64,000 bases of DNA from Ursus arctos (GCF_023065955.2 NC_079873.1:10988566-11052565); one strand, 5' to 3'. Shown: positions 32,527 to 42,648, counted from the first letter of the stretch. The notes: generated by a model from the letters alone, not told the origin. Numbers and translations are program-made.

Positions 32527-32759
32527 GAATTTCATGACATAGGGGCGCCTGGGTGGCACAGCGGTTAAGCGTCTGCCTTCGGCTCAGGGCGTGATCCCGG
32601 CGTTCTGGGATTGAGCCCCACATCAGGCTCCTCTGCTATGAGCCTGCTTCTTCCTCTCCCACTCCCCCTGCTTGTGTTCCCTCTCTCGCTGGCTGTCTCT
32701 ATCTCTGTCGAATAAATAAAAATACAATCTTTAAAAAAAAAAAAGAATTTCATGACATA
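32527..32759 (+). mobile_element. Can-SINE (young), with perfect 15-bp TSD
   Basis: The SINE (32542-32744) is full length, GGGGCGCCTGGGTGGCAC to a long A tail. GAATTTCATGACATA flanks it perfectly at 32527-32541 and 32745-32759, so this is a recent insertion. Confidence 0.98.
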
Positions 32760-33345
32760 AAACCAATGTTTGGTGATGACCATAGGTTTACAGGAATTAT
32801 ATTCTGTTCCCCAAACCCAAATGGACAGCATGTGAGCTCAGATACCCTTAATGTTATGCAAATACTCCTTAGTCTTTTGCTATAGGTAATAATTGATAAG
32901 GTCTAATTTTTTTGGTGAAATATTTGCATATATCTAATATGTACTGTCTTTTCATTTACCTAGCTATTTTGACTTGCAAGTAGATGCATAAATGTAAAAA
33001 TGTTTCTTTGTATTCTGGCATGTTTGTCTATGCCATTTATTTTCTTTGCAAATGAGTGTACATTGTTTGCTAAGATTGCTAATGGGTTTGATCTAAATTT
33101 ATGTATTTTCACACTATCTGGGCTACTCACTAGCTTAAGTGGACCAAAAAAAAAAAAAAAGGACAGTGTTTCAAAAATAGACCATAAACACCTCAGTGTT
33201 TGAGTGGCATTGTTAAGTTTAAATTTGCCCCAATTTTATGTCAATTCAATATGCAAAAATAAGCCACATGATAAATAAGCAAGGAAAGCATTTTTTGTAT
33301 TACGAAAGACTTTTTTTTCCACTATTCATTTAAGAAGCATTTCCT
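32760..33345. other. AT-rich intronic sequence with an A run
   Basis: Apart from an A homopolymer at 33147-33161 nothing is recognised. Confidence 0.5.
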
Positions 33346-33349
33346 TTAT

Positions 33350-33847
33350 ATATATATACATACACGACATAGGAAGCTTTAGCCAAGTATTGTTCTAGGT
33401 ACTGGGGCTATCAAGATATGAGAAACTGGGTCCCTATACTTGAAGGTCATCAAGGAGGCTGACATGTAAACAGCTGACTCTAATACTATGCAGCAAGTTC
33501 TGTTATGGAGGTATGTACCAGGTGCTTCTGAGGAGAAACCCATGGCCCAGGCTCAGGGGTCAAAAATAGGCATCCTGAATGGGATGATGGCAGAGTGGGG
33601 TCTTAAGGGACATGGGAGCTTGCCAGGTGAAGAGAGGTGAGGAGTACTCAATGCGAAGGGAAGCAGTTGACTAAAATCACAGATCATGGAGCCCCATGAG
33701 AGAAGTAGGTATAGGACAGGACATGGGGGACTTTGAATGTCACGCAAAAGAGCTTGGGAGTTGTCATTAAGGAGATGAAACTGTTGAAAACTATGAAGTC
33801 TGGGAATAGAAGCAGTGGGCCAATGCCATTCCCTCAACCCCACTACG
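33350..33847 (-). mobile_element. L2 LINE, antisense
   Basis: GTATTGTTCTAGGTACTGGG, ACTTGAAGGTCATCAAGGAG, GTAAACAGCTGACTC and GCATCCTGAATGGGATG follow antisense L2 order. The 154-codon minus-strand ORF over it is a chance frame. Confidence 0.55.
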
Positions 33848-34038
33848 GCAGAAAGCAGGGCTGGCTTCAAAATTTGGGGGGCCCAGTGCAAAATGAAAAT
33901 GTGGGGCCCTTGTTCGAAGATATTATGAATTTTAAGATGCTTACAGCAAAGCATGAAACCAAGTATGGGCCCTTGTAAGCACTGGGTCTGGGTGTGACTG
34001 CACAGTGTGATGCCCACGAAGCCAGCCCTCGCAGAAAC
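33848..34038. mobile_element. 175-bp hAT-type MITE with TIR and TSD, inside L2
   Basis: The element (33856-34030) starts CAGGGCTGGCTTC and ends GAAGCCAGCCCTC, inverted repeats of 12 of 13. It is flanked by GCAGAAAG (33848-33855) and GCAGAAAC (34031-34038), an 8-bp TSD with one mismatch. It includes GGGGCCCTTGTTCGAAGAT. I recognise it as a recurrent mammalian repeat but not its name. Confidence 0.88.
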
Positions 34039-35085
34039 TATCAGGGCAGGGGTAGGAAGAAGACATTAAGACCCTTATTCACATACTCTCCAGTATGTGG
34101 TTGTGAAGAAAACTCTTAAACATATCAACCAGCTAGAGATTAGTCTTCAGGAACATACTAGCCGGCATTAGAGTCCTATACTCAAACTCAGAAGATGGTC
34201 AAATGACTAATTTCCTCCTTTAAAAGATGAGGACATGGGAGAGCAAAAAATCTGAGGGACTCTCCTAAACCCACACATTTAGGAGATAGTAAAGACGTGA
34301 ATTCAACCAAAGTCTTTCAGATTCGGTTCCGGTGTTTGCCTCGGCTCCTCTGCAATATCAAGGCTATTGTGTCTATAGTGAGAGGGATAGGGATGGAAGT
34401 TCTTAGAGGCTGCAGAAAGGACTGCAATTGGCAAAGAGAGGGAGATCAACTAAGAGACAATCACTATTCCATTCTCTCCCCCAGAGAACATATCCTTTCT
34501 GAGCCTTTACTCAGAATTAAGAGGATGCTGGCAAGCACAGTTACTGAATAACTATCACAGGACCAGCACTGTTCCAGGGAATAGGGCTCCGGAGATGACG
34601 TTAGCACACTCTTAGGAGCTCACCCCCCAGTGAATGAAGACAATAATGGAAATCATATATCAAAATCCAGAGTTCCTGACTACCTATTTTTAATATAATT
34701 GGGAAGCAAAAATTTTAAAATAATAATAAGAAGGAAAATCGAGAATGTATTCTAAAAACCAAGAAGTAGCTAAAGAGTCTTTTCCAGATGACGGCAGTCA
34801 TAGATGATTTGCACGCTGCCTTGTGTATCGCAGCTCTATTACTGTGGATACCCTCACCAATTCTGGAGACTCTAGGTGCATCTGACCACCAATATACCTT
34901 TGTACATATCTCAAGAATGTGTCTTGTATTATTCTCTGTGCCCCCCCTCGAAAAAACCCGAGGTCTTATTCATCTTTTGCTTTCCACGGTTCTGAAAATA
35001 AAGTTCTAAGCAGATGGCCCCTGCTTACTTGTGAAACCTTGTCTCACCCCACTTTGCCCCCGTATTCTGGGAGCCACCCCACCAT
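34039..35085. other. Intronic sequence, possible small L2 relic
   Basis: An antisense L2-like tail (CCAGCACTGTTCCAGGGAAT) is at about 34560-34670. Nothing else is recognised. Confidence 0.4.
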
Positions 35086-35089
35086 CTCT

Positions 35090-35455
35090 CCGTCGCAGCA
35101 GACCTTCCCATCTCAGACGTCTCCCAACTCTGCCTTCACCTCTTTAACGCCTTTGATTTTTCAAGCCTGTAACGAAATATCACTTCCTCAGGGAAAAGCT
35201 TCTCCTATCTGCCAGATGAGACCAGGGCTCCCAGCCATAAGCTCACATAGCACCCTATAACTTTCCTCCAGGGCCCTTATCATAGTTAGCAATTACGTAT
35301 TCCTGTGATTATTTTAATTTACATTTGTCTTCATCTCAGGATTGTGAATTCTTTGAAGGCAAGAATTTGATCTGTTTTGCTTACCACTGGATCCCTCGCA
35401 AATGGCCCAGTGCCTGGCAGCTCCTTAGGCATTTTCTGTCTGATTACTCAATCTG
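35090..35455 (+). mobile_element. L2 LINE 3' end
   Basis: GATGAGACCAGGGCTCCCAG, GCACCCTATAACTTTCCTCC, GTGAATTCTTTGAAGGCAAG and GCCCAGTGCCTGGCAG give the standard L2 3' order. Confidence 0.65.
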
Positions 35456-35524
35456 AAACATCCATTTCTCTGCCATACATCTCTCTTAAGGTTCTTACCT
35501 TGACTGTTTTTCTTCAAAGCATCC

Positions 35525-35625
35525 AGTTATGTGTGAGTGTGTCTGTGTAAGTGTGTGGGAGTACTGTGTGTATACACATATGTATATATGTGTGTATATG
35601 CAGAAGTGTTTGTGTCTGCATGCAC
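35525..35625 (+). repeat. Degenerate TG/TA-rich tract
   Basis: Imperfect TGTG and TATATG runs make this an old GT microsatellite. Two short ORFs in it read as Cys-Val repeats and are artefacts. Confidence 0.8.
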
Positions 35626-35635
35626 AGTTTCTTTA

Positions 35636-35785
35636 CCTGTTACTGTCTGTTTTCCCCAATAGAACGTCAACTCCAAAAAAGCAGAAACTATGTCTCCTTG
35701 TTTACTGCTGTATCCCTACCACACACCTGGCACATAACAGGTCCTCAAAGAATCTTTGTTGGATATACGAATACATGAATAGCAA
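35636..35785 (+). mobile_element. L2 LINE 3' tail
   Basis: CCCCAATAGAACGTCAACTC, CACACCTGGCACATAACAGG and AAGAATCTTTGTTGGATATA match the L2 tail. It may be the end of the L2 at 35090, split by the GT tract. Confidence 0.65.
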
Positions 35786-36084
35786 GTGCTCAAGAAATGA
35801 ATACCAGAAGTTCCTCGTGCAAAAATTAACGTGAATGACATACCACATTGAAAAAGAGCTGCTCCAATGATAAGCTTTTCTTTCAGAAAAATTGCTATTT
35901 ACTGTCTGCCCAAAATGATACTTTGACAGTTCTAATTCATTTTACCACATGTCATTAAACAACAAAGGGTTATATTTGGCTTAGTTTACTTCAAATTTGT
36001 TGTTCTACAAAGTTCAGTCAGATTCTTCATCCATAATCTTCAATGAAGCGATTTGGGATTTGATAGGGACAAATTCATAACAAT
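35786..36084. other. Intronic sequence, nothing recognised
   Basis: No gene or repeat family is recognised here. Confidence 0.45.
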
Positions 36085-36300
36085 CACAGACTTTCAGAGT
36101 CTTTGGAATCAGACAGTTTTGGAATCAGACAGACCTGAATTTGAATCACAGCTTCAACATTTATTAGCGATATATGGAAAGCCACATAACTTCTCTCAGT
36201 CTCAATTCTCCCTGAAAGCATGTGATTTCCACGGTTGGTTTGGTGAAAGGACTTACTGTAGTTTTAAGGGCTTACTACATAGTTATAATCAATAAATGAT
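36085..36300 (+). mobile_element. MIR SINE with a short internal duplication
   Basis: CAGACCTGAATTTGAATCAC, AACATTTATTAGCGATAT and CTTCTCTCAGTCTCAATTC read as MIR. TTGGAATCAGACAG occurs twice within 36 bp at its 5' end, a small tandem duplication. Confidence 0.75.
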
Positions 36301-36435
36301 TCCTATTTATTATTCATATCAATCCCCAAGTCCCTGTGACAAAAAGGAGGAAATTGAGACCACAGGAATTGAGAATTTCTCAAGGCCATCGCTCCCCCCA
36401 AGTCCAGGTGATAGAAATCAACAGGCCTTACAATT
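36301..36435 (-). mobile_element. MIR SINE fragment, antisense
   Basis: GACAAAAAGGAGGAAATTGA, GACCACAGGAATTGAG and TTTCTCAAGGCCATCG match the middle of antisense MIR. Confidence 0.55.
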
Positions 36436-36495
36436 AAACATTATCCAGCCTTCATTTGAACAGGGGTCTTTTTTTGGTGAAAATCTGCTGCGTTT

Positions 36496-36715
36496 GGAAT
36501 CACAGTGTTTCCTTTTTTGTAAGAGGTGGAGGAAGGGCAGGGGGGCAGAGGGAGAGAGAATTTTAAGCAGGTTCTATGCCCAGTGTCAAGCCCAACGTGG
36601 GGCTCGATTTCACAACCCTGAGATCATGACCTGGCCGAAATCAAGAGTTGATCGCCTAACCAACTGAGCCACCCTAGGTGCACCCCGCCCCTGCCATGGA
36701 CTCACACTGTTTCCT
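36496..36715 (-). mobile_element. Can-SINE, older, antisense, with 18-bp TSD
   Basis: The body (36514-36697) ends in CAACTGAGCCACCCTAGGTG. The flanks GGAATCACAGTGTTTCCT and GGACTCACACTGTTTCCT agree at 16 of 18 positions. Confidence 0.9.
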
Positions 36716-37910
36716 AAGGAGGGCCAGAGACTCCATTATGTCCTTGCATTGATTGAGGCCCACTACAACCTTGAGTTCCAACTGAGGAATTTCCTATTCC
36801 AAAAGAAGAGAGACTCAACCCAATCAAAGAATCTGGTTGAGAAATGTGATGGGAGAATTTTTCCCTACACCCGTTTTTAAGAATCCTTTTCTTTCCTCCT
36901 TTCTAGGGCATAAAAGAAAAATTGGAACTATGGGCTCCCCTAAAATCTTTCATTTTATAAATACCATGTTCTTTAATTATATTGAAATTGTTTGCTTATG
37001 AGAAACAATTCACTACAATGCAATTCTGGTGAGCTTTAGTTTCAATTTCACATCTAGACAAGAGTTATTCCAAATACAGGAATGAGTAAATTTTACAGTA
37101 AGTAAAACGGAGGCATAAACTAAATAAAATAACAAATCTCGAATGAATTACATCATGCCATGACAGTGCTTCATATGGCAGGGCAAGATTTAAGGAGATT
37201 TTCTCAAGGTGGGATATAGAAATTGAACGTATTGAAGCTTTGGATGATTCATTTTCTGTGGCTATTTAATCAGTGAATAACAACACAGAGGGAGCTAGAA
37301 GTATTTACTTTTCAAAGTTACTGAAGATGGTGGGTCAGTAGCAATACTTAACTAATTGGTTTCCCGGCTAATTAGAAGAAGTGGAGAATATATGCCTAAA
37401 ATTCTTTCCTTACTGGGAAGATACGACTCTCCCTGTTAATATGTTCAATTAAGCTGTGCCTACAGATTGTTCTTTATTTTAGATTCAGCTTACCCATGAT
37501 TCAAGCTCATCTCCATTTTACCCTCATATAGGAATCTTGCCATATTACCATAACATTTTATTCTGAACCTGCTATAAAGGCAATTAGTCATTCATTATAA
37601 CACAAAAATTCAAATTGGTTGCAATTATGTTTTCTGAATCAAAACCATACCCTTTGATGTGGATAATTTAAGGTTCTATATTTAAAGTGCACTGAATGAG
37701 TCATAATGGTAAATAAGAAGACCCTTAAACTAGCATTCATATCTCCTGCATGTGAAAAATTAAATAGATAATTTCTACCTACGACAAATTTATCTTTGTG
37801 GTGGAGAATTTTAAAGAATGGATTTAATTAGCTGTAACTATGCTCAGAAGCAGAATTTGAAGTACTGTTGAATGAATGAGGAAACTATTTTCAAGAAGAG
37901 AAAAAAACCC
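36716..37910. other. Repeat-poor AT-rich intronic block
   Basis: I find no transposon in about 1.2 kb and no ORF of 60 codons or more. TAATTA/CTAATT-type homeodomain cores are frequent, for example the pair in AACTAATTGG and GGCTAATTAG at about 37349-37376 and TTTAATTAGC at 37824. It is a candidate conserved noncoding element, based on composition only. Confidence 0.4.
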
Positions 37911-37919
37911 TCTTTCAAT

Positions 37920-38060
37920 CCCCTTTTGTTCATTACTCAACAAACGTTTATTAAGCAGCCACCGTTTGCCAGGCAATGTACAACTTAATGATAACCTAAC
38001 CTGGCATCATTCTACTCTAGCTCTGGTACTTAATTGAATGAGTTAATCTCTTCGGCTGTC
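37920..38060 (-). mobile_element. L2/MIR 3' relic, antisense
   Basis: ATTACTCAACAAACGTTTAT and CCACCGTTTGCCAGGCAAT match the antisense tail shared by L2 and MIR. A short match. Confidence 0.5.
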
Positions 38061-38450
38061 CATTCACAGCATGTGAGGAAAGACTATAGAACTTAAATGA
38101 ATGAGTCAGTCTGAAAAGAAACATGGATGTGGGTATTTAGGTTTCCTTTTGTTCTGCGTGCTAAAGCAGGTTACTAGCTAACTACCTTTTCTATTTCTTT
38201 AGGGATCCAGGAATTTAAAAAGAATCTTATCTCACTCAAGCAGTGATCTATATGCTTAATCATGAGTTTCTAATGTTTATAGAGAACAGCAATTTGCAAG
38301 ATTCTACAGATATGGAAAGGAAAAACAGCACAGTAAATTTAGGCAGAGAAGGGGAAAAGTACTTTGAGGAATAGTTCCCATTCAAAAAGTAATTTTAGAC
38401 TTAATAATATAGAATAGGTTCCGCATTTTAGAGCTGGACGTTAAAGCTCA
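38061..38450. other. Intronic sequence, nothing recognised
   Basis: No gene or repeat family is recognised. Confidence 0.45.
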
Positions 38451-38451
38451 T

Positions 38452-38625
38452 CCAGGTCACTAGTTTCCAACCTTCTGCATTAGAGTCACTAGGTTTTAAA
38501 TCTCCCTAGAAATTCTAATTCAGTTCGTCTGGAAGGGGTTAGAAGGAGAGGCAGGCATGCGTATACTTGTAAAAGTTTCTCAACAGTCAAAGGTGAGACC
38601 CACAGATCTAGTCCAGCCTTGACAT
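38452..38625. mobile_element. MER20/MER58-like hAT relic
   Basis: CACTAGTTTCCAACCTTCTG, CATTAGAGTCACTAGGTTTT, CCTAGAAATTCTAATTCAGT and GCAGGCATGCGTATACTTG follow the general order of these elements. Confidence 0.5.
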
Positions 38626-38639
38626 TTTTGGTATGAGGT

Positions 38640-38845
38640 CCCTGAGGCCTTAATTTAATTAATTCATTTATTTCTTTTTTTAATGTTTTTTTATTATATT
38701 ATGTTAGTCCATTCATTTCTTTTTAAGTAGGCTCCATGCCCAACACAGGGCTTGAACTCACAACCCTGAGACTGAGACCTGAGCTGAGATCAACAATCAG
38801 ACGCTTAACAGACTGAGCCACCCAGACAACCCCCTGAGGTCTTTA
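38640..38845 (-). mobile_element. Older Can-SINE, antisense, itself hit by a tiny L1 insertion
   Basis: The SINE (about 38653-38831) reads AAGTAGGCTCCATGCCCAAC to GAGCCACCCAGACAACCCC. It is flanked by CCCTGAGGCCTTA / CCCTGAGGTCTTTA. Inside its A-tail region, TTATTATATTATGTTAGTC (38691-38709) looks like the last ~20 bp of the L1 3' UTR. Confidence 0.8.
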
Positions 38846-39325
38846 AAGAAAAAAGAGCTTGCTTAAGATCAACACAGCTTACAACCCTTGGAGCCTGACC
38901 TAGAACCCAAATACCCAAATTCCTAGTCTGTATCTCTGTTTACTAAACCAATTGGCACTGTTTCTACTTCTCTCACACAGTAGTTGAGATCTAATTACCG
39001 GTTAGTAATAGAAAGTCCAAGACAGCCTATATAACCCATGTGACTCCCAAGTCCCCTCCCCCTAATGACCTGTGTGCTTCCTTTCTTGCTAAGTACTGAA
39101 TAAGTCTTCTGATAACACTATAATGATTAATATATCTGTTTATTCCACATTTGTAAATACTTCACTTATTTAAAACTTTTGCATCTATAAAATATATCAT
39201 TCACATTTTAAGGCAAAGAAAACAGATTCAATATTTGAATTTAAGTCCAATTAAAGTCTTTATTATTGATATTATTTAGCTGGGCACATGAAAGTACTCT
39301 AATGTCAGGCTGGGTTTTCTTAGCC
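38846..39325. other. Intronic sequence, nothing recognised
   Basis: No gene or repeat family is recognised. Confidence 0.45.
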
Positions 39326-39329
39326 AGCT

Positions 39330-39485
39330 TCCTTATATGATAATGTCTTTAGGTTGAACACTTCCACTGGGTTCTGAAAGCTCCATGCAAGCAGGGCTCT
39401 TGTCCAACTTCATCAACTGTTTCTGAGGACCTAGCAAAATGCCTGCCATAGACCTCAACACTCAGTAATTCATTGTTGCATGAAA
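39330..39485 (+). mobile_element. L2 LINE 3' end
   Basis: AGCTCCATGCAAGCAGGGCT, AGGACCTAGCAAAATGCCTG and CTCAACACTCAGTAATTCAT form a diverged L2 tail. Confidence 0.55.
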
Positions 39486-39955
39486 AATTCTTTATTACAT
39501 TTTGTTAAAAAATGAGATGGAGTATCTTAAATCAACTTGTATAGAACAATCCCATATAAATAAAAGTACTGGGGAGATGATTTTATAAAGGAGTAGTTTT
39601 ACAGTTACTTTATTATAAGAGTAGTTTTACAGTTACTTTACTGTAAGTGCTTTGGCCTGATTTTCCTGACATAAATTTGTCCTTGCTGTACCATTTGGAT
39701 TACAGTTGGGCTCTCATTCAAACTGTGTTAAAGTACTTCATTCAGTATATCTTTTACATGTGGCTGAAGGCACAACCGATATGCAATAAACACTGATGAA
39801 ATAAAATTCATACCAAGTTTTCTTGTGTTTTAGGAAATATAAGCATTGGTATTATCTGTCAAAATAAAGAGTGCAGTGCCTTTGGTGACTCACAGGGGTT
39901 GTACTGTGGAAGGCAGTGAACTCGTTTCAAAAGAAGATTCAATCAATGGCTATTT
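39486..39955. other. AT-rich intronic sequence holding a 28-bp duplication
   Basis: Only the tandem duplication at 39591-39646 stands out; otherwise nothing is recognised. Confidence 0.5.
39591..39646 (+). repeat. Two-copy 28-bp tandem duplication
   Basis: GAGTAGTTTTACAGTTACTT begins each unit (39591-39618, 39619-39646). They differ at two positions near the end. The near-identity suggests recent origin. Confidence 0.93.
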
Positions 39956-40210
39956 AGAAATAAATTTTTATTTTTATTATTTATTTATTTGAGAGAACGA
40001 GAGAGAGAGAGAGAGAGAAACAAAGAGTAAGAACACAAGTGAGTGGGAGGAGGAATAGAGACAGAGAATCTCAAGCAGACTCCACACTGAGCATGGGCCC
40101 AACACGGGGCTCCATCTCACGACCCATGAGATCATGACCTGAATCGAAACCAAGAGTTGGTCATTTAACTGACTGAGCCACCCAGGCACCCCTAGAACTA
40201 AATTTTTATT
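39956..40210 (-). mobile_element. Can-SINE, antisense, with 17-bp TSD
   Basis: The body (39973-40193) includes a GA-rich tract and ends GAGCCACCCAGGCACCCCT. AGAAATAAATTTTTATT and AGAACTAAATTTTTATT flank it (16 of 17). Confidence 0.95.
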
Positions 40211-40454
40211 AAGCAGGTCATTTCAACCCCACCTTTTCAACTCCACCATTTTGACCCAACCATATACCAAGATTCCATACACTTGACTCTACTAAGGCTA
40301 TTTGTACTTTACCCTGAGGTTGCACTTTTTCAGTGTTTTATCTAATTCGTGCAGAAACAATCAACATAAAATACCACTGACATCTGTTAAAATGACCCAT
40401 GTTTAAATATGGTCGAGATAAATAACGAACAAAAGAACCAATGTTAAAAATTGA
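40211..40454. other. Intronic sequence, nothing recognised
   Basis: Short unassigned spacer between a SINE and an L1. Confidence 0.5.
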
Positions 40455-41161
40455 CACTAGAAAACAAGTGTTGGCGAGGATGTGGAGAAAAAGTAACCAT
40501 CATGCACTACTAGTGGGAATGCAAACTGCTGCAGCCACTGTGGAAAACAGTATGGAGATTCCTCAAAGTGTTAAAAATAGAGCTACCCTACGACCCAGCA
40601 ATCACACTACTAGGTATTACCCAAAGAATACAAAAACACTAAATCAAAGGGATACATGCACGCTGATGTTTACCACAGCATTATTTACAACAGTCAAGTA
40701 TGGAAGAAGCTCAAGTGTCCACCGATAGATGAATAAAGAAGATGCAATATATATAGATATATATACATGCACAACAGAATATTACCCAGCCATAAAAAAG
40801 AATGAAATCTTGCCATTTATAATGACATGGATGGAGCTAGAAAGTATAATGCTAAGTGAATAAGTCAGTCAGAGAAAGACAAATAGCATATAATTTCACT
40901 AATATGTGGAATTTAAGAAACAAAACAAATGAACAAGGGGAAAAAAGAGAGAGAGAGAAACCAAGTAACAGACTAACTACAGAGAACAAACTGATGGTTA
41001 CCAGAGGATAGGTGGGTGGAGGATGGGTGAAACAGGTGATGGGGATTAAAAGTACACTTACCATGATGAGCACTGAGTAATGTAGAGAATCATTGAATCA
41101 CTGTATTGCACATTTGACACTAATATAACACTGTATGCGCAAAATACTGGAAATAAACTAA
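40455..41161 (+). mobile_element. L1 3' end (end of ORF2 and 3' UTR)
   Basis: It is homologous to 9085-9750: AAGTGTTGGCGAGGATGTGG, GAGCTACCCTACGACCCAGC, ACATGGATGGAGCTAGAAAG and CATTTGACACTAATATAACA. A 95-codon frame here is a broken ORF2 remnant. A SINE is inserted just past its 3' end. Confidence 0.95.
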
Positions 41162-41382
41162 AACACTTGATTAGGGCACCTGGGTGGCTCAGTCGGTTAA
41201 GCGTCTGCCTTCAGCTCAGGTCATGATCCAGGATCCTGAGATCGAGTGCTACATCGGGCTCCCTGCTCAGCAGGGAATCTGCTTTTCCCTCTCCTTCTGC
41301 CCCTCCCCCTGCTCCTTCTCTCTCTTGCTCACACTCTCTCTCTCAAATAAATAAATAAAATCTTAAAAAAAACACTTGATTA
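41162..41382 (+). mobile_element. Can-SINE with perfect 12-bp TSD
   Basis: The SINE (41174-41370) runs from GGGCACCTGGGTGGCTCAG to AAATAAATAAAATCTTAAAA. AACACTTGATTA flanks it at 41162-41173 and 41371-41382. Confidence 0.97.
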
Positions 41383-42057
41383 AAAAAATTAGATTGCCTA
41401 AACTGACACCAGACAATTAGCCATGGTAGAAATATTCACCACCACATAGTGAACGTTTAACCTCTGATATATAGCTGAGATGAACTAGAGGACTGGAGGG
41501 GAAACAGGTATACATTTAGGGGGTTAATCTTAGGTCTAACATTAACATTAAAGCCAATGTTAATGGAAGGAACTAGGCTTTCAATGGCCACAAAACTAAA
41601 AGTTCCTAGCTCAAGGCCAGGTACACAGCAGGGATTCAGTAAATGATTTTTTGAATGAATGAATGATGCCTGAGTAAATGAACGAATGGTCCTTTATATA
41701 TATGTAGAGTATAATATTTGGATTTGGAGGCTTGGCTTTAAAACAGTCCATTCAAAGTTATGGATTAATAAACTAGATTTGGGGAAAGTCAGGGCTAAAT
41801 ATAAGTGTTTCTGTTTGTTAATTAAAATGACCACAAAGTCATTATTCCTACTCTTAATTTCTCAGCCTGAAAGTTAATGAACTGTATCTGTTCCATGAAT
41901 AATTGAGTTGAACTTGAAAGAGAACTCCACATTCCAAAAGCCTCCCACACTACCAGTTTAACTGTGATTTATCCTTTTACTTCTGAAGAATTTTAAGCAT
42001 CTTCCATCTGATTTGACTGACAACCAATCTGTGCTTCCTCTCTCTTTATTCCCCCAG
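41383..42057. other. Intronic sequence before the last exon, with an L2 tail
   Basis: An L2 tail (GGCCAGGTACACAGCAGGGA ... GAATGAATGAATGATG) lies at 41600-41675. The last ~370 bp before the exon are repeat-free as far as I can see, ending in TTCCTCTCTCTTTATTCCCC and the acceptor. Confidence 0.6.
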
Positions 42058-42336
42058 GAAGAAGATGTTACTCGTGAAAGTCGTTTTAATTTCAGTGGTT
42101 ATGGGATGGGTCACTGCCTCCAAGTGAAAGATGGAACAGCTGTCAAGGCCACACCTGCCAACCCGCTCCCACAACCCCCAAAAGATGCAGATGCCATCAA
42201 GAAGAAGTTTGTGGACCGGGCAAAAAGGATTGACACGATATCTCGAGCTGCCTTCCCATTGGCCTTCCTCATTTTCAACATCTTTTACTGGATCACATAC
42301 AAGATCATTCGGCATGAAGATGTCCACAAGAAATAG
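42058..42336 (+). CDS. GLRA2: GLRA2 last coding exon (cytoplasmic loop, M4, C-terminus)
   Basis: This exon encodes the last 92 residues of GLRA2 plus a TAG stop. It opens with [20 protein letters not shown] and joins in frame to the ...KRQNK end of the previous exon. The acceptor is TTTATTCCCCCAG ending at 42057. The first ~50 residues finish the M3-M4 cytoplasmic loop, with a proline-rich patch ([10 protein letters not shown], exon residues 33-42) and a lysine/arginine stretch ([10 protein letters not shown]). M4 follows at about exon residues 63-84 ([13 protein letters not shown] core), then a short extracellular tail ending EDVHKK. M4 packs against M1 and M3 and is needed for assembly. The loop reads [11 protein letters not shown] recall glycine in place of the second alanine-flanked position in other mammals, which I cannot verify. 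No frameshift or internal stop is present, so the gene looks intact here. Confidence 0.97.
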   Translation, partial: EEDVTRESRFNFSGYGMGHCLQVKDGTAVKATPANPLPQPPKDADAIKKKFVDRAKRIDTISRAAFPLAFLIFNIFYWITYKIIRHEDVHKK

Positions 42337-42380
42337 ATGTGCCCTTCAGACCCTCGACTTTCTTGCCTAACTGTTGTGCT

Positions 42381-42388
42381 TGTAAATA
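42381..42388 (+). promoter_or_regulatory. GLRA2: Pumilio response element (UGUAAAUA)
   Basis: TGTAAATA matches the established PUM1/PUM2 consensus UGUANAUA exactly. It lies 45 nt after the stop codon in the sense orientation, a place where such sites commonly repress translation or stabilise decay complexes. Function here is inferred. Confidence 0.5.
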
Positions 42389-42648
42389 CACAGTGAAATT
42401 GTCTTTATATCACTTTGACAGAGGAGGAGACTGGGGGAGGGGGGCGGGAAGATCATGAGGGCAGGTTTCCTGACACCTACATGAATAAAGATAAGTTATC
42501 TGGGCAATGAAGGAAAATGTTTGCACAAAATTAAGGTGTTGCAGAATCACATGAGCATAATTCCCTTCGTAGTCTTTAGCATTGTTCTTTCAGATGATGT
42601 ATTAATTAGACATGATATGCAAGGTCAAGTTCTCGAAAGCTATTTGTC

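Larger units (their letters stand above)
5932..42057 (+). other. GLRA2: GLRA2 last intron (36,126 bp, GT-AG)
   Basis: The intron runs from the GTACTG donor at 5932 to the CCCCCAG acceptor ending at 42057 and is phase 0. It contains no further coding sequence that I recognise: all ORFs of 60 codons or more inside it are chance frames or fragments of LINE reverse transcriptase. It carries Can-SINEs in both orientations, three L1 3' ends, many L2, MIR and hAT relics, and one ~1.2-kb repeat-poor block (36716-37910). Confidence 0.9.

Noticed and set aside
33553..34017. A 154-codon minus-strand ORF, the longest in the window
   Set aside because: It lies across an antisense L2 relic and a hAT MITE, has no recognisable protein and no gene context; a chance frame.
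36085..36130. Short TTGGAATCAGACAG duplication as a regulatory element
   Set aside because: It lies in a decayed MIR and is best explained by slippage.
42046..42327. A 93-codon minus-strand ORF
   Set aside because: It is the antisense shadow of the real GLRA2 last exon.
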